64,000 nt of DNA from positions 1 to 64,000 of the forward strand of contig CAMNML010000004.1 of assembly GCA_946544685.1 (NCBI GenBank), read 5' to 3'. Within the stretch, counting starts at the first letter, position 1. Each line of letters starts with the position of its first letter. Of this stretch, positions 20,703-28,911 are shown in pieces. The notes below the pieces were generated by a model. The model worked only from the letters and a program-made list of their open reading frames with translations, made no database searches and was not told where the DNA came from. Made by a program: the position numbers and the translations under genes. The DNA comes from an uncultured Caryophanales bacterium (lineage in GTDB: Bacteria > Bacillota_I > Bacilli_A > RF39 > UBA660).

Positions 20703-20828
20703 TTTTTTACCGTAACAAATAAGCCTTACTATAGACAGTAAGGCTTTAAAGTTTTTAACTTAAAAGTTCCTCGGTAGGAAATATTAAGTGTTTCCACTCC
20801 TACTGTCTACGGTACTATTTTTTGCAAC
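20703..20828 (-). ncRNA. L10 ribosomal-protein leader (autoregulatory)
   Basis: The 5' leader of rplJ contains the conserved GTAGACAGTAGGAGTGG ... TTTCCTACCGAGG elements of the L10 leader motif, followed by a 10-bp hairpin (AAGCCTTACT/AGTAAGGCTT). L10(L12)4 binds this RNA and represses its own operon. Confidence 0.85.
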
Positions 20829-20834
20829 GAATTA

Positions 20835-20863
20835 ATTTTAACATATTATTTTTTATTTGTAAA
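20835..20863 (-). promoter_or_regulatory. rplJL promoter
   Basis: Minus strand TTTACA, 17 bp, TAAAAT, just upstream of the L10 leader. Confidence 0.6.
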
Positions 20864-20865
20864 GA

Positions 20866-21558
20866 CTAATTTAATTCATTTAAATCAATTTTTACACCAG
20901 GTCCCATTGTTGATGAGATTGTTATGTTCTTAACATATGATCCTTTTACAACTGATGGTTTAGCTTTTAAGATAACATTTACGAAAGCATTTAAGTTTTG
21001 TAGTAATGCTTCATCAGTGAAACTTACTTTTCCTATTAATGCGTGTACGTTACCATATGTATCAGTTCTGTATTCAACACGACCTTTTTTAACATCTTCA
21101 ACAGCTTTTTTAACATCCATTGTTACTGTTCCTGTTTTAGGGTTTGGCATTAATCCTTTTGGTCCTAAGATTTTACCAATTTTTCCTAATGCAGGCATCA
21201 TATCTGGAGTTGCAATTAAAGTATCAAAATCGAACCAGTTTTCTTTTTCGATTTTTTCTATCATATCCATATCTCCAACAAAGTCTGCTCCAGCCTCTTT
21301 AGCTTCAGTAGCTTTTGGTCCTTTAGCTAAAACTAACACTTTTTTAGTTTTACCTGTTCCATTTGGTAATACGATAGCTCCTCTTAATTGTTGATCTGCT
21401 TTTTTAGTATCTAGGTTTAATCTCATAGCTATTTCTACTGATGAATCAAACTTAGTTACTGATGTTTCTTTTACTAATTTAATAGCTTCTTCTTTTGTAT
21501 AAGCTTTATTCTTCTCTATTTTAGAAGTAGCTTCTACATATTTCTTACCTTTTTTCAT
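20866..21558 (-). CDS. rplA: 50S ribosomal protein L1
   Basis: 230 aa, starting [10 protein letters not shown] after AGGAGG at the right distance; an in-frame GTG/ATG extension upstream lacks one. The L1 signature ([19 protein letters not shown]) is present. Forms the L1 stalk and represses its own operon through a leader mimic. Confidence 0.98.
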   Translation of the reverse strand: MKKGKKYVEATSKIEKNKAYTKEEAIKLVKETSVTKFDSSVEIAMRLNLDTKKADQQLRGAIVLPNGTGKTKKVLVLAKGPKATEAKEAGADFVGDMDMIEKIEKENWFDFDTLIATPDMMPALGKIGKILGPKGLMPNPKTGTVTMDVKKAVEDVKKGRVEYRTDTYGNVHALIGKVSFTDEALLQNLNAFVNVILKAKPSVVKGSYVKNITISSTMGPGVKIDLNELN

Positions 21559-21613
21559 TTTTACCTCCTGTGGTTCTAGCGGATAAATTCCTTCCACATA
21601 GTTTTACTATGTA

Positions 21614-22042
21614 TTATTCTGAAATTTCAACACCCATATTAAGTGCAGTACCTTCAACTATTTTCATAGCTTCTTCTACAGTATATGCATTTAAGTCTGG
21701 TAGTTTAGTTTCAGCAATTTCTCTTAATTGATCTTTAGTTAATTTTCCAACGATTTCATTTTTACCTTTTCCAGATCCAGATTTAATTTTAGCGTATTTC
21801 TTAATTAATTCTGCAGCTGGTGGAGTTTTTAATACGAAGTCGAAAGTTCTGTCTTCATATACAGAAATAACTACTGGTATAACATCTCCCATCTTGTCTC
21901 TTGTTGCATCGTTGTACTTTGTACAAAATTCTTGTAAATTAATTCCTGCTGGTCCAAGCACTGTTCCTACTGGAGGAGCTGGTGTTGCTTTTCCTGCTGG
22001 GATTTGTAATTTAATTTCTTTTGTAACGTTCTTTTTTGCCAC
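21614..22042 (-). CDS. rplK: 50S ribosomal protein L11
   Basis: 142 aa. Start GTG at 22042 ([11 protein letters not shown]) is preceded by AGGAGG; the GTG three codons earlier is part of that Shine-Dalgarno. Pro-rich [15 protein letters not shown] loop and C-terminal rRNA-binding domain are intact. Binds the GTPase-associated rRNA. Confidence 0.98.
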   Translation of the reverse strand: MAKKNVTKEIKLQIPAGKATPAPPVGTVLGPAGINLQEFCTKYNDATRDKMGDVIPVVISVYEDRTFDFVLKTPPAAELIKKYAKIKSGSGKGKNEIVGKLTKDQLREIAETKLPDLNAYTVEEAMKIVEGTALNMGVEISE

Positions 22043-22051
22043 GAAAAACAC

Positions 22052-22160
22052 CTCCTAATAAATTTCTTTTTCGTGAGTGGTTATAATGCTTTGTACATAA
22101 TCCGCTTTTAGCACAAATCATAGATAAGCTCCCACTAAATCTATATTAAAATAAATATAG
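22052..22160 (-). promoter_or_regulatory. rplK-rplA 5' leader, candidate L1-binding structure
   Basis: Between the promoter and rplK the transcript has a closing GTGG (22133-22136 region) and CCAC near the gene, enclosing GGGAGC and imperfect stems. This would fit an L1 autoregulatory leader, but I cannot align it base by base. Confidence 0.35.
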
Positions 22161-22167
22161 CCATTTA

Positions 22168-22196
22168 ATAATATCACAAAATTTCTTAAATATCAA
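22168..22196 (-). promoter_or_regulatory. rplK promoter
   Basis: Minus strand TTGATA, 17 bp, TATTAT. Confidence 0.6.
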
Positions 22197-22204
22197 TTAT
22201 TTTT

Positions 22205-22738
22205 TTATGATTTTTCAATTTGTGATAGTTCTAATTCGACATTTGTTTCTTGTCCGAATAAGTCTAAGCTTACTTCTAGTAGTCCAGTAGCTGAATCAAT
22301 GTTTTTAATTTTACCATACATTCCAGCAAATGGTCCACCTATTACTTTTACTGTATCTTCTACATTTAAGTCTGTATTTACTTCTAGTCTGCTCATTCCC
22401 ATTTGGTTTAGTATTTTGTCTGCTTCTTGTGGTGTTAATGGGAAAGGTTTAGCTCCTTTACCAGATGATCCGATAAATCCTGTTACACCTGGAGTATTTC
22501 TTACTATAAACCAAGCTTCATCATTCATTATCATTTCAACTAATATATATCCTGGAAACATTTTTTTGATTTTTTCTTTTTCTTTTCCATCTTTTATTTC
22601 TATTTCTTTTTGTTCTGGTACAACTACTCTAAAGATATAGTCTTCCATACCCATAGTGCTTGCACGCATCTCTAGTTTTTCTTTTACCTTATTCTCGTGT
22701 CCTGAATAAGTGTTTACTACATACCATTCTTTTTGCAT
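22205..22738 (-). CDS. nusG: Transcription termination/antitermination factor NusG
   Basis: 177 aa with an NGN domain starting WYVVNTYSGHENKVKE and a C-terminal KOW domain (VKVIGGPFAGMYGKI). Its ATG overlaps the secE stop by one base. Confidence 0.98.
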   Translation of the reverse strand: MQKEWYVVNTYSGHENKVKEKLEMRASTMGMEDYIFRVVVPEQKEIEIKDGKEKEKIKKMFPGYILVEMIMNDEAWFIVRNTPGVTGFIGSSGKGAKPFPLTPQEADKILNQMGMSRLEVNTDLNVEDTVKVIGGPFAGMYGKIKNIDSATGLLEVSLDLFGQETNVELELSQIEKS

Positions 22739-22908
22739 TATTTCATTAACTCCTTTATACCCATTATAATTAAATCACTAGCTGTAAAGAATACAAAGAA
22801 GAATAATATGATTGATAGTGTTGCGATACTATATTTAATCATATCTTTTCTGTTTGGCCATTTTACTTTTTTTAGTTCTTGTTTTAAGTTTTTAAAAAAT
22901 TTCTTCAT
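22738..22908 (-). CDS. secE: Preprotein translocase subunit SecE
   Basis: A 56-aa frame overlapping nusG by one base. Starts MKKFFKNLKQELKKVKWPNR, the amphipathic surface helix with the conserved KVxWP motif, followed by one transmembrane helix (SIILFFFVFFTA). This is the single-spanning SecE form of Gram-positive bacteria. secE-nusG order is conserved. Confidence 0.96.
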   Translation of the reverse strand: MKKFFKNLKQELKKVKWPNRKDMIKYSIATLSIILFFFVFFTASDLIIMGIKELMK

Positions 22909-22961
22909 ATAGACTCCTTTATTTTTACCTAAAATAAAAACACCTTCACGTGTCTACATAA

Positions 22962-22990
22962 ATATTAGCACGACTTTGGTGTTTTGTCAA
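22962..22990 (-). promoter_or_regulatory. secE-nusG promoter
   Basis: Minus strand TTGACA, 17 bp, TAATAT. The same stretch contains AACACC...GGTGTT, which could act as the terminator of the upstream gene. Confidence 0.75.
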
Positions 22991-23002
22991 TTATTTATTT
23001 GA

Positions 23003-23791
23003 TTATTCTTTTACTATTTTAATTACTGTTCTTTTTTCTAATTCTTTAATTGCATTTACTGATAATCTTTCTCTTACTATTTTAATTTTATTTTGTTTTA
23101 TTAGTTCATTTATTCTATAACTAAAAATTATTTCTCCATTTATTCCGCCTAAGTCATGTTTTTCTCTTTCTCTTATCATTAAATCAACAATAAGTCTTAT
23201 TTCATCAACTTCTTCATATTTAGATAATTCTTCTAGTATTGTTTTGTCTAGAAATTCATAGTTCACTGATTTTAATTTTTTATTATCTATTATTCTTAAG
23301 TCTGAATTTTCACTTTCTAATTTCAGCCATTCTTTTGATAAAATTTGTATTTCTTCATGCGTCAATGTTCTTTCAAATTGTAAAAGTTCTTTTATTTCAT
23401 TAGGAGAAAAGCATCCAAGGCTCCAATATGGGCCATATTTTAATTTGTCATTCTTAGGTATTGTTCCAACATTTATTATGTTTATTTTTACTTCTTTATT
23501 TATCTCATTTATTAAATATATTGTAAAAAGAAAGAAACTATAATCTTCGCTATCAAGTGATGAAAACCATATTCTTACAGTATTATTGCATTTCAATTTA
23601 TCTTTTAAGATTTCTATTTTTTCTTTTACATCTATCAATGCATCACAAGTTTTCTTAATTTCCGTGTTTTCTAAGTCTTTAATTGAGCCAACATTTAAAA
23701 GAAGTGCCATCTCAATTATATTTTCTTCCTTAAAAAGTTTGGACCTTTTTAAAACTCCATATTCACTCATTCCATTTACTATTTCTAACAT
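23003..23791 (-). CDS. DUF1835/DUF3658-like protein
   Basis: 262 aa, cytosolic. Starts MLEIVNG, followed by a region with a conserved-looking serine/aspartate patch (VRIWFSSLDSEDYSFF), and ends with IIFSYRINELIKQNKIKI, which resembles the C-terminal DUF3658 pattern. The DUF1835 family is widespread in Firmicutes and its function is unknown. It is next to the secE promoter but separately transcribed. Assignment is by motif memory only. Confidence 0.5.
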   Translation of the reverse strand: MLEIVNGMSEYGVLKRSKLFKEENIIEMALLLNVGSIKDLENTEIKKTCDALIDVKEKIEILKDKLKCNNTVRIWFSSLDSEDYSFFLFTIYLINEINKEVKINIINVGTIPKNDKLKYGPYWSLGCFSPNEIKELLQFERTLTHEEIQILSKEWLKLESENSDLRIIDNKKLKSVNYEFLDKTILEELSKYEEVDEIRLIVDLMIREREKHDLGGINGEIIFSYRINELIKQNKIKIVRERLSVNAIKELEKRTVIKIVKE

Positions 23792-23868
23792 AGGCTCACC
23801 TTTTTTGATTATATGATATAAATATATTTTTTATATTGTAAAGTATTTACCAGTTCACTTATATTTTA

Positions 23869-24333
23869 TTATCTATTTTTATCGTATATTTTTTTATATA
23901 TTATATTAATTGTTGGATAGTATATTATCACAAAGACAATTACTGTTATATATCCTATTATGGAAGCTTTATTAAAAATCCTACTTATTATTAAGAAAAT
24001 TAATAATACAAATGTCGGAATGCATAAACCACCAAATTCAAATGTCGCTTTTCTTATACTGTTTCCAAGTACGTTTTTTCTTATTGATTTTATATTTGTT
24101 ATAAAACATATTAATGATGTAAAAAACACTAGTGAATTAGCATAAAGTAGCATTTGAATATCTTTTGCTATAAAGCTTGATAACAACCAAAATATTTGTA
24201 TTATTATACATACTTTCGCTAATGCATCTGAATATATTTCATTATTAATTTGTTGTTCTCTTTCATCTTTTTGATTATTGTTAAATATTTCATTGTTGTT
24301 AAATATTCCATCTAATTTATTAATTCTTTTCAT
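23869..24333 (-). CDS. Four-helix membrane protein paired with an XRE regulator
   Basis: 154 aa. An N-terminal charged part (KDEREQQINNEIYSDALAK) is followed by four transmembrane segments. The ORF extends further up, but GGGAGG sits six bases before the ATG at 24333, making that the best start. It overlaps the upstream HTH gene by 14 nt. Small XRE regulator plus multi-TM protein pairs are common in Firmicutes and often respond to envelope stress or act like DUF2178-type proteins. Function unknown. Confidence 0.7.
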   Translation of the reverse strand: MKRINKLDGIFNNNEIFNNNQKDEREQQINNEIYSDALAKVCIIIQIFWLLSSFIAKDIQMLLYANSLVFFTSLICFITNIKSIRKNVLGNSIRKATFEFGGLCIPTFVLLIFLIISRIFNKASIIGYITVIVFVIIYYPTINIIYKKIYDKNR

Positions 24334-24529
24334 TTTCATCCTCCCAAAATAAATCATCTAGTTTTTTATCTAATATCTTACAAATCTTAATACAAAGATT
24401 TATAGTTGGATTATAATCTCCTTTTTCTATCGCTATTATAGTTTGCCTAGATACCCCTACTTTTTCTGCAAGATCTTCTTGTGATAAGTCTTTTAAGACT
24501 CTCGCACTTTTTAACTTAACATTTTTCAT
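24320..24529 (-). CDS. XRE-family HTH regulator (YozG type)
   Basis: 69 aa consisting only of a helix-turn-helix: LSQEDLAEKVGVSRQTIIAIEKGDYNPTIN, ending LDDLFWEDE. Translationally coupled to the membrane protein downstream, so it probably regulates the pair. Confidence 0.9.
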   Translation of the reverse strand: MKNVKLKSARVLKDLSQEDLAEKVGVSRQTIIAIEKGDYNPTINLCIKICKILDKKLDDLFWEDENEKN

Positions 24530-24548
24530 TTTGCCTCCTTACGGCAAT

Positions 24549-24577
24549 AATATATCATTAACTTTACATATTGTCAA
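24549..24577 (-). promoter_or_regulatory. promoter of the XRE/membrane pair
   Basis: Minus strand TTGACA, 17 bp, TATATT. TGTAAA occurs on both sides of the -35, possibly an autoregulatory site. Confidence 0.65.
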
Positions 24578-24596
24578 GTATATTTTACATTTTTTA

Positions 24597-24636
24597 TAAA
24601 AAAAGAAATTAAACTTTCTTATTTAGTTTAATTTCT
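24597..24636 (-). terminator. terminator of the mraZ-PBP operon
   Basis: 11-bp stem AGAAATTAAAC/GTTTAATTTCT with a T7 run on the minus strand, overlapping the end of the PBP gene. The dcw cluster therefore stops after the PBP here. Confidence 0.9.
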
Positions 24637-26738
24637 AATTCTAATTCATTTGTTATTACAGTTCCTTCTGGGATATTTTGTTCTGTTACATATCCTTCAC
24701 CACTTAGTTTATATTTTATTTTTAGATAGTCTAACAAATATTTTGTCTCTCTTTTTGACCAATCTATCATATTTGGTAGTTTAAATTCATTTCCATTTGT
24801 TATTAATATTATTCTATCGTTTGTTGTTATTTTTTGTTTTGGATAATAGTCTACAATTGTATCACCATTACCTATTGTTATGATATTTAAGCCTTTTTGT
24901 TGTAATTGGTGTCTTGATTGTTCTATATCTTTATTAATATAGTTTTCTAAATCATAACTTTCTATATTTGTTTTTTCTCTTTGTTTAGTATTTATATTTT
25001 TATATTTAGCTATATTTTTAATTAAACTTACTACTGATTCTGATAAAGCAACAGTATTTCCATAATTTGGTTTTTTGATTGCTGCATAAATAATTATTTC
25101 AGGATTGTCTTTAGGGAATATTCCAGAAAATGAATAAATATAGTCCCTTTCTCCAGTTAGGTATCCTCCATTTTTATCGTCATAAATTTGTGCGGTACCT
25201 GTTTTTCCTATTATGTCTAATCCATCTATTTTATATTTTTTTCCTGTTGTTCCTTCATTATTTGCATTTACTACGTTATACATTAGTTGTTTCATATAGT
25301 CTACTGTTTCTTGTGACACAAGTCTTTCAGTTTCTTCTTTTGTTCTTGTATATATTGTTTTTTCTGTATTTGAGTCTACTATTTTTTCTACTATATGTGG
25401 TTTTAGCATTTTACCATTGTTTGTTATTAGTGTAAGTGCTTGAAGGTGTTGTATAGGAGTTGTTAGTATACCTTGACCAAATCCTGCGTTTGCAACTTCT
25501 ATTGGATATCTAAATGTTAAATCTCTAGATAGTTCTCTTCCGAGTTCTATTCCTGTTATGTCTCCAAAACCATATTTTTCATAGCAGTCTTTTAATTGTT
25601 CTTTTGTAAGTATTGTATTTACAAGATTTGCAATTGCGACATTACTTGAATATTCAAATCCTAAATCATATGAAATGTTTCCCCATCCATATCCTTGGTT
25701 CCAGTCTTTTACTGTATCATCACCTATTTTGTATTTTCCCGATGTATAGGTTTTACTACCATCATACTTTCCGGTTTCCATCGCACACATATATGTATAT
25801 ATTTTCATTGTTGATCCTGGTTCAAATAAGTATGACGCAAGTGGATTTTCATAGTTTGTTATATTTTTTATATTTGGATCAAATGATGGTGTTGATGAAC
25901 TTCCAAGGATATCACCTGTTTTTGCGTCCATTACTGCCATTACCATCCATTCTGGTTGATATCTTTCGCTATTTTCTTTTACTGCTGTTTCTAAAAATCT
26001 TTGTATATTTGAATCTATGGTTAAATATATATCATTTCCATTTGTTGGATTTGTTCTTATTTCAGGAGTATCAGGTATTTTATATCCATTTAAATCTTGC
26101 TGATATTCCTCATGCCCATCTGTACCTTTTAAACTGTCATCGTATTTTGATTCTATTCCCATTTCTCCAATAATACTTCCATCTTCATTTTTTTTTGCAT
26201 ATCCTATTATATATGAAGCAAAGTCACCATTTGGATAGTATCTTTTTTGATCTTCTATAAAATCAATTCCTGGTAGTTGTAATGATTCTATTTCTTGTTT
26301 TTTTAGTTCTGTTATTCCTCTTCCACCTGGTCCTAGTTCTACTTGATACGCATTTTGACTCATTAGGCTTGTTAGTTTTTCTACTGACATATCTAGTATA
26401 GGAGATAGTTTGTATGCTGTATATTCAGGATCTTGCACATGTTTAATTGTACTTGATGAACCTGTTCTTTTTGGTGATAAGTACGCTATTACTGTATATG
26501 ATGTTACATTTATTGCAAGTGAATTTCCATCTCTATCAAATATACTTCCTCTTTTTGCGTATATTGTATTCGAAGTTGTATTTCTATTTAAGGAGAACTC
26601 TTTCATATTTATTCCATATACATTTTTAAATAGTGATAAATGGGCCATTTGTATAAATAAGGCAAAAATAAAAACAAGAAAAAAGGCATATATTTTCTTG
26701 GGCATCTTCCAATTTTGTTTCCTATTTCTTGTTTTCAT
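24609..26738 (-). CDS. Class B penicillin-binding protein with C-terminal PASTA domains
   Basis: About 709 aa transpeptidase for septal/peripheral peptidoglycan. One N-terminal transmembrane helix is followed by the dimerisation domain with RGSIFDRDGN and the transpeptidase motifs GSTMKIYTY (SxxK), YSSNVAIAN (SxN) and GKTGTA (KTG). The last ~130 residues form about two PASTA repeats (GLNIITIGNGDTIVDYYPK and the following VTEQNIPEGT block). PASTA plus dcw location fits PBP2x/SpoVD-type enzymes. Start ATG at 26738 follows AAGGTG. Confidence 0.95.
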   Translation of the reverse strand: MKTRNRKQNWKMPKKIYAFFLVFIFALFIQMAHLSLFKNVYGINMKEFSLNRNTTSNTIYAKRGSIFDRDGNSLAINVTSYTVIAYLSPKRTGSSSTIKHVQDPEYTAYKLSPILDMSVEKLTSLMSQNAYQVELGPGGRGITELKKQEIESLQLPGIDFIEDQKRYYPNGDFASYIIGYAKKNEDGSIIGEMGIESKYDDSLKGTDGHEEYQQDLNGYKIPDTPEIRTNPTNGNDIYLTIDSNIQRFLETAVKENSERYQPEWMVMAVMDAKTGDILGSSSTPSFDPNIKNITNYENPLASYLFEPGSTMKIYTYMCAMETGKYDGSKTYTSGKYKIGDDTVKDWNQGYGWGNISYDLGFEYSSNVAIANLVNTILTKEQLKDCYEKYGFGDITGIELGRELSRDLTFRYPIEVANAGFGQGILTTPIQHLQALTLITNNGKMLKPHIVEKIVDSNTEKTIYTRTKEETERLVSQETVDYMKQLMYNVVNANNEGTTGKKYKIDGLDIIGKTGTAQIYDDKNGGYLTGERDYIYSFSGIFPKDNPEIIIYAAIKKPNYGNTVALSESVVSLIKNIAKYKNINTKQREKTNIESYDLENYINKDIEQSRHQLQQKGLNIITIGNGDTIVDYYPKQKITTNDRIILITNGNEFKLPNMIDWSKRETKYLLDYLKIKYKLSGEGYVTEQNIPEGTVITNELELEIKLNKKV

Positions 26739-26750
26739 TTTAAGCACCTT

Positions 26751-27044
26751 CTACTCGTTAATTATTATAATGTTTTCATTATTATAAGCCAATCCCATAT
26801 TTTTCACAATATTATTAACATAGTCAAAAGATGTTAGTTCATTAACTTGCATTGTTAATGATTCGTTTTTCTTTGATTGTGTTGAAACGTCTGATTTTAG
26901 TTTTTCAACCATTATGTTTAAATTTCCTATACTAGCACTACAAAAAATTTTTACAAGGAAAGTTGAGCAAAGTGCTAGTACTGCGCATGCATATAACAGT
27001 TTTTCACCTTTAGATATTTTTAATTTCCTTTTCTTTTTGCTCAT
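26751..27044 (-). CDS. ftsL: FtsL-like cell-division protein
   Basis: 97 aa: a basic cytosolic start (SKKKRKLKISKGEK), one transmembrane helix (about 16-35) and an extracellular coiled coil (IMVEKLKSDVSTQSKKNESL). Position between rsmH and the PBP gene, size and topology identify FtsL, although sequence conservation in this family is low. Confidence 0.85.
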   Translation of the reverse strand: MSKKKRKLKISKGEKLLYACAVLALCSTFLVKIFCSASIGNLNIMVEKLKSDVSTQSKKNESLTMQVNELTSFDYVNNIVKNMGLAYNNENIIIINE

Positions 27045-27045
27045 A

Positions 27046-27963
27046 CTATCTTACCCTTTCTATTACTCTTAATTTTGCGCTTCTAGCTCTTGGATTTTCT
27101 TCTAGTTCTTCTTTTGATGGTTTTATATTTGCGATTATCTTATATTTTGGTAAATATTCTTCTGGTATTATTGGAAGATTTTTCATATTTTTATCTATAT
27201 CTGATACACTTTTAAATATATCTTTACATATTTTATCTTCTAATGAATGGAATGTTATTACACATATTCTTCCATTTATATCTAACAGTTCTAAAGCGTC
27301 TTTTAAGCTTTGTTCGAATACTTCTAATTCTTTATTTACTTCAATTCTTATTGCTTGAAATACTTTTCTTGCTGGATGTTTTTCTCTTTTATATTTTTCT
27401 GGGACTGAATTTTTTATTATTTCAACTAGTTCTAGTGTTGTTTCTATAGGTTTTTCATTTCTATTTTTTATTATATTTTTCGCAATTGATGTTGCGTATT
27501 TTTCTTCACCATAATTTATGAATATTCTAACTAAATCTTTATATTCATAGTTATTTATTAATTCATATGCACTAAAGTCTTGTGTTTGATCCATACGCAT
27601 ATCAAGACGTGCATCTTTGTGAAACGAGAAACCTCTATAGTCTTCGTCTAGTTGTGGGCTTGATACTCCAATATCATAAAGTATTCCATTTACCGATTTA
27701 ATATTTCTTTTTTCTAATTCTTTTTTTATGTTTTTAAAATTTGATTTTATTATTTCATAGTTATCGGATATTTCATCTAGACGTTTTGTGCTTGATTTTA
27801 TTGCTTCATCGTCTTGATCAAAGGCGAAAAGAAAACCCCTTTTTATTTTCTTTAGTATATTGCTACTATGCCCGCCATATCCTAGTGTGCAATCTACAAT
27901 CACACTATCATTTGTTAGATTCAAATATTCTAGGCATTCATTTAGTAAAACACTTTTATGCAT
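27046..27963 (-). CDS. rsmH: 16S rRNA (cytosine-1402 N4) methyltransferase
   Basis: 305 aa with the SAM motif VDCTLGYGGHS, PQLDEDYRGFSFHKDARLDMRMD and the C-terminal ARSAKLRVIERV. Second gene of the mraZ operon, 8 bp after mraZ. Confidence 0.98.
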   Translation of the reverse strand: MHKSVLLNECLEYLNLTNDSVIVDCTLGYGGHSSNILKKIKRGFLFAFDQDDEAIKSSTKRLDEISDNYEIIKSNFKNIKKELEKRNIKSVNGILYDIGVSSPQLDEDYRGFSFHKDARLDMRMDQTQDFSAYELINNYEYKDLVRIFINYGEEKYATSIAKNIIKNRNEKPIETTLELVEIIKNSVPEKYKREKHPARKVFQAIRIEVNKELEVFEQSLKDALELLDINGRICVITFHSLEDKICKDIFKSVSDIDKNMKNLPIIPEEYLPKYKIIANIKPSKEELEENPRARSAKLRVIERVR

Positions 27964-27971
27964 AAATCCTC

Positions 27972-28400
27972 CTATATATTTGTTCCAAATAGGTTATCAG
28001 CAATATCTGACAAGTCATCAAGTTTTTCATTCATAAATGTATCCCATAGATTTTTGTCCCATACTTCTAAGTGATCATTTACTCCTATTATCACACAGTC
28101 TTTTTCTAAGTTAGCATATTCAATTAGTGGTGTACTTACCTTTACTCTTCCTTGCTTGTCAAATTCGCACATACTAGCACCGGATAAAAAGAATCTCATG
28201 AAGTTTCTTGCGTCTTTGGTGTTAGGTAATTCTCTATACTTGCTAATGATATTATTCCATTCATCTTGTGGATATATGAATAGACATTTGTCTAATCCTC
28301 TTGTAATTATACAAGATTCTTTTAATTCAATCCTTAGTTTTGATGGTATTGTTAATCTTCCTTTATCATCAATACTATAATGATATTCTCCCATTAGCAT
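27972..28400 (-). CDS. mraZ: Transcriptional regulator MraZ
   Basis: 142 aa, two SpoVT/AbrB-like halves: GEYHYSIDDKGRLTIPSKLR and CEFDKQGRVKVSTPLIEYA. MraZ is a ring-forming DNA-binding protein that controls its own dcw operon. Start ATG follows GGGTGAT, which is also the fourth MraZ box. Confidence 0.98.
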   Translation of the reverse strand: MLMGEYHYSIDDKGRLTIPSKLRIELKESCIITRGLDKCLFIYPQDEWNNIISKYRELPNTKDARNFMRFFLSGASMCEFDKQGRVKVSTPLIEYANLEKDCVIIGVNDHLEVWDKNLWDTFMNEKLDDLSDIADNLFGTNI

Positions 28401-28407
28401 GTAAAAT

Positions 28408-28445
28408 CACCCACTTTCCCCCACTTTTTACCACTGCTTACCACT
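28408..28445 (-). promoter_or_regulatory. four tandem MraZ boxes
   Basis: On the minus strand AGTGG recurs four times at exactly 10-bp spacing (complements of 28411-28415, 28421-28425, 28431-28435, 28441-28445). This matches the phased AAAGTGG/T repeats known as MraZ operators. The set runs from just after the -10 to the mraZ Shine-Dalgarno. Confidence 0.85.
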
Positions 28446-28474
28446 ATTATATATATTTTGTGGTAAAAAGTAAA
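28446..28474 (-). promoter_or_regulatory. mraZ operon promoter
   Basis: Minus strand TTTACT, 17 bp, TATAAT. Transcription would start inside the first MraZ box. Confidence 0.75.
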
Positions 28475-28520
28475 GTTTTTTTTTGATATTTTTTTGTATT
28501 TACATTTATTTACATACACC

Positions 28521-28549
28521 TAAAAAAGTGTGAGATAATGCTCACACTT
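28521..28549 (-). terminator. terminator after the YjcZ-like pair
   Basis: AAGTGTGAG/CTCACACTT, 9-bp stem with a T run on the minus strand. Confidence 0.9.
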
Positions 28550-28666
28550 CTACCATGCTCTTGATCCTAATATAATCGCTAATAAAATATATAGTACTAT
28601 AAGTATTATATATCCTGAGCTTCTATTTTGTCCGCATGATTGATTACAGTTTTTTTCGCATGACAT
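28550..28666 (-). CDS. YjcZ-like small membrane peptide, Cys-rich N-terminus
   Basis: 38 aa: MSCEKNCNQSCGQNRSSG, then one transmembrane helix (YIILIVLYILLAIILG) and SRAW. Shine-Dalgarno AAGGAGGT. The length, the Gly/Cys-rich head and the IVLxILLxIIxG helix resemble the YjcZ family of sporulation micropeptides. Second of a tandem pair. Confidence 0.7.
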   Translation of the reverse strand: MSCEKNCNQSCGQNRSSGYIILIVLYILLAIILGSRAW

Positions 28667-28680
28667 ACTTTTTTACCTCC

Positions 28681-28767
28681 TTAAATGTAAGCTCCAAGTA
28701 TAATTATTAAAAGAATAAATAAAACTAATACAATAGCTGCACCAGATACTCCTGTATTATTACACAT
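28681..28767 (-). CDS. YjcZ-like small membrane peptide
   Basis: 28 aa: MCNNTGVSGAA followed by a hydrophobic helix (IVLVLFILLIIILGA). Shine-Dalgarno GGAGGA. It closely resembles YjcZ-type sporulation peptides (short Gly/Asn head, AAIVLVLFILLIIV-like helix). First gene of the pair, 14 bp from the second and just after a sigma-K-like promoter. Confidence 0.75.
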   Translation of the reverse strand: MCNNTGVSGAAIVLVLFILLIIILGAYI

Positions 28768-28798
28768 AATATCTTTCCTCCTTTTTATCTTTTCAACT

Positions 28799-28825
28799 TA
28801 TTTTATGAAAAATTTGTGAATATGT
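28799..28825 (-). promoter_or_regulatory. sigma-K-like promoter of the YjcZ pair
   Basis: Minus strand AC, 16 bp, CATAAAATA, matching the mother-cell consensus AC-N16/17-CATANNNTA. No sigma-A promoter was seen at the usual distance. Confidence 0.5.
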
Positions 28826-28845
28826 GATTAGTTATGTCTAAATTA

Positions 28846-28874
28846 TTGTTTTTTTATTTTTTTTTTGGTATTAT
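28846..28874 (+). promoter_or_regulatory. prsA promoter
   Basis: TTGTTT, 17 bp, TATTAT. A GTATG/CATAC hairpin follows in the leader (28880-28896). Confidence 0.5.
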
Positions 28875-28911
28875 TGTTATGTATGAAAAAACATACTTGA
28901 AGGGAGATATC

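Noticed and set aside
28834..28911. 26-codon N-terminal extension of PrsA
   Set aside because: It would put residues before the lipoprotein signal and overlaps the promoter; ATG 28912 has GGGAGA at the right distance.
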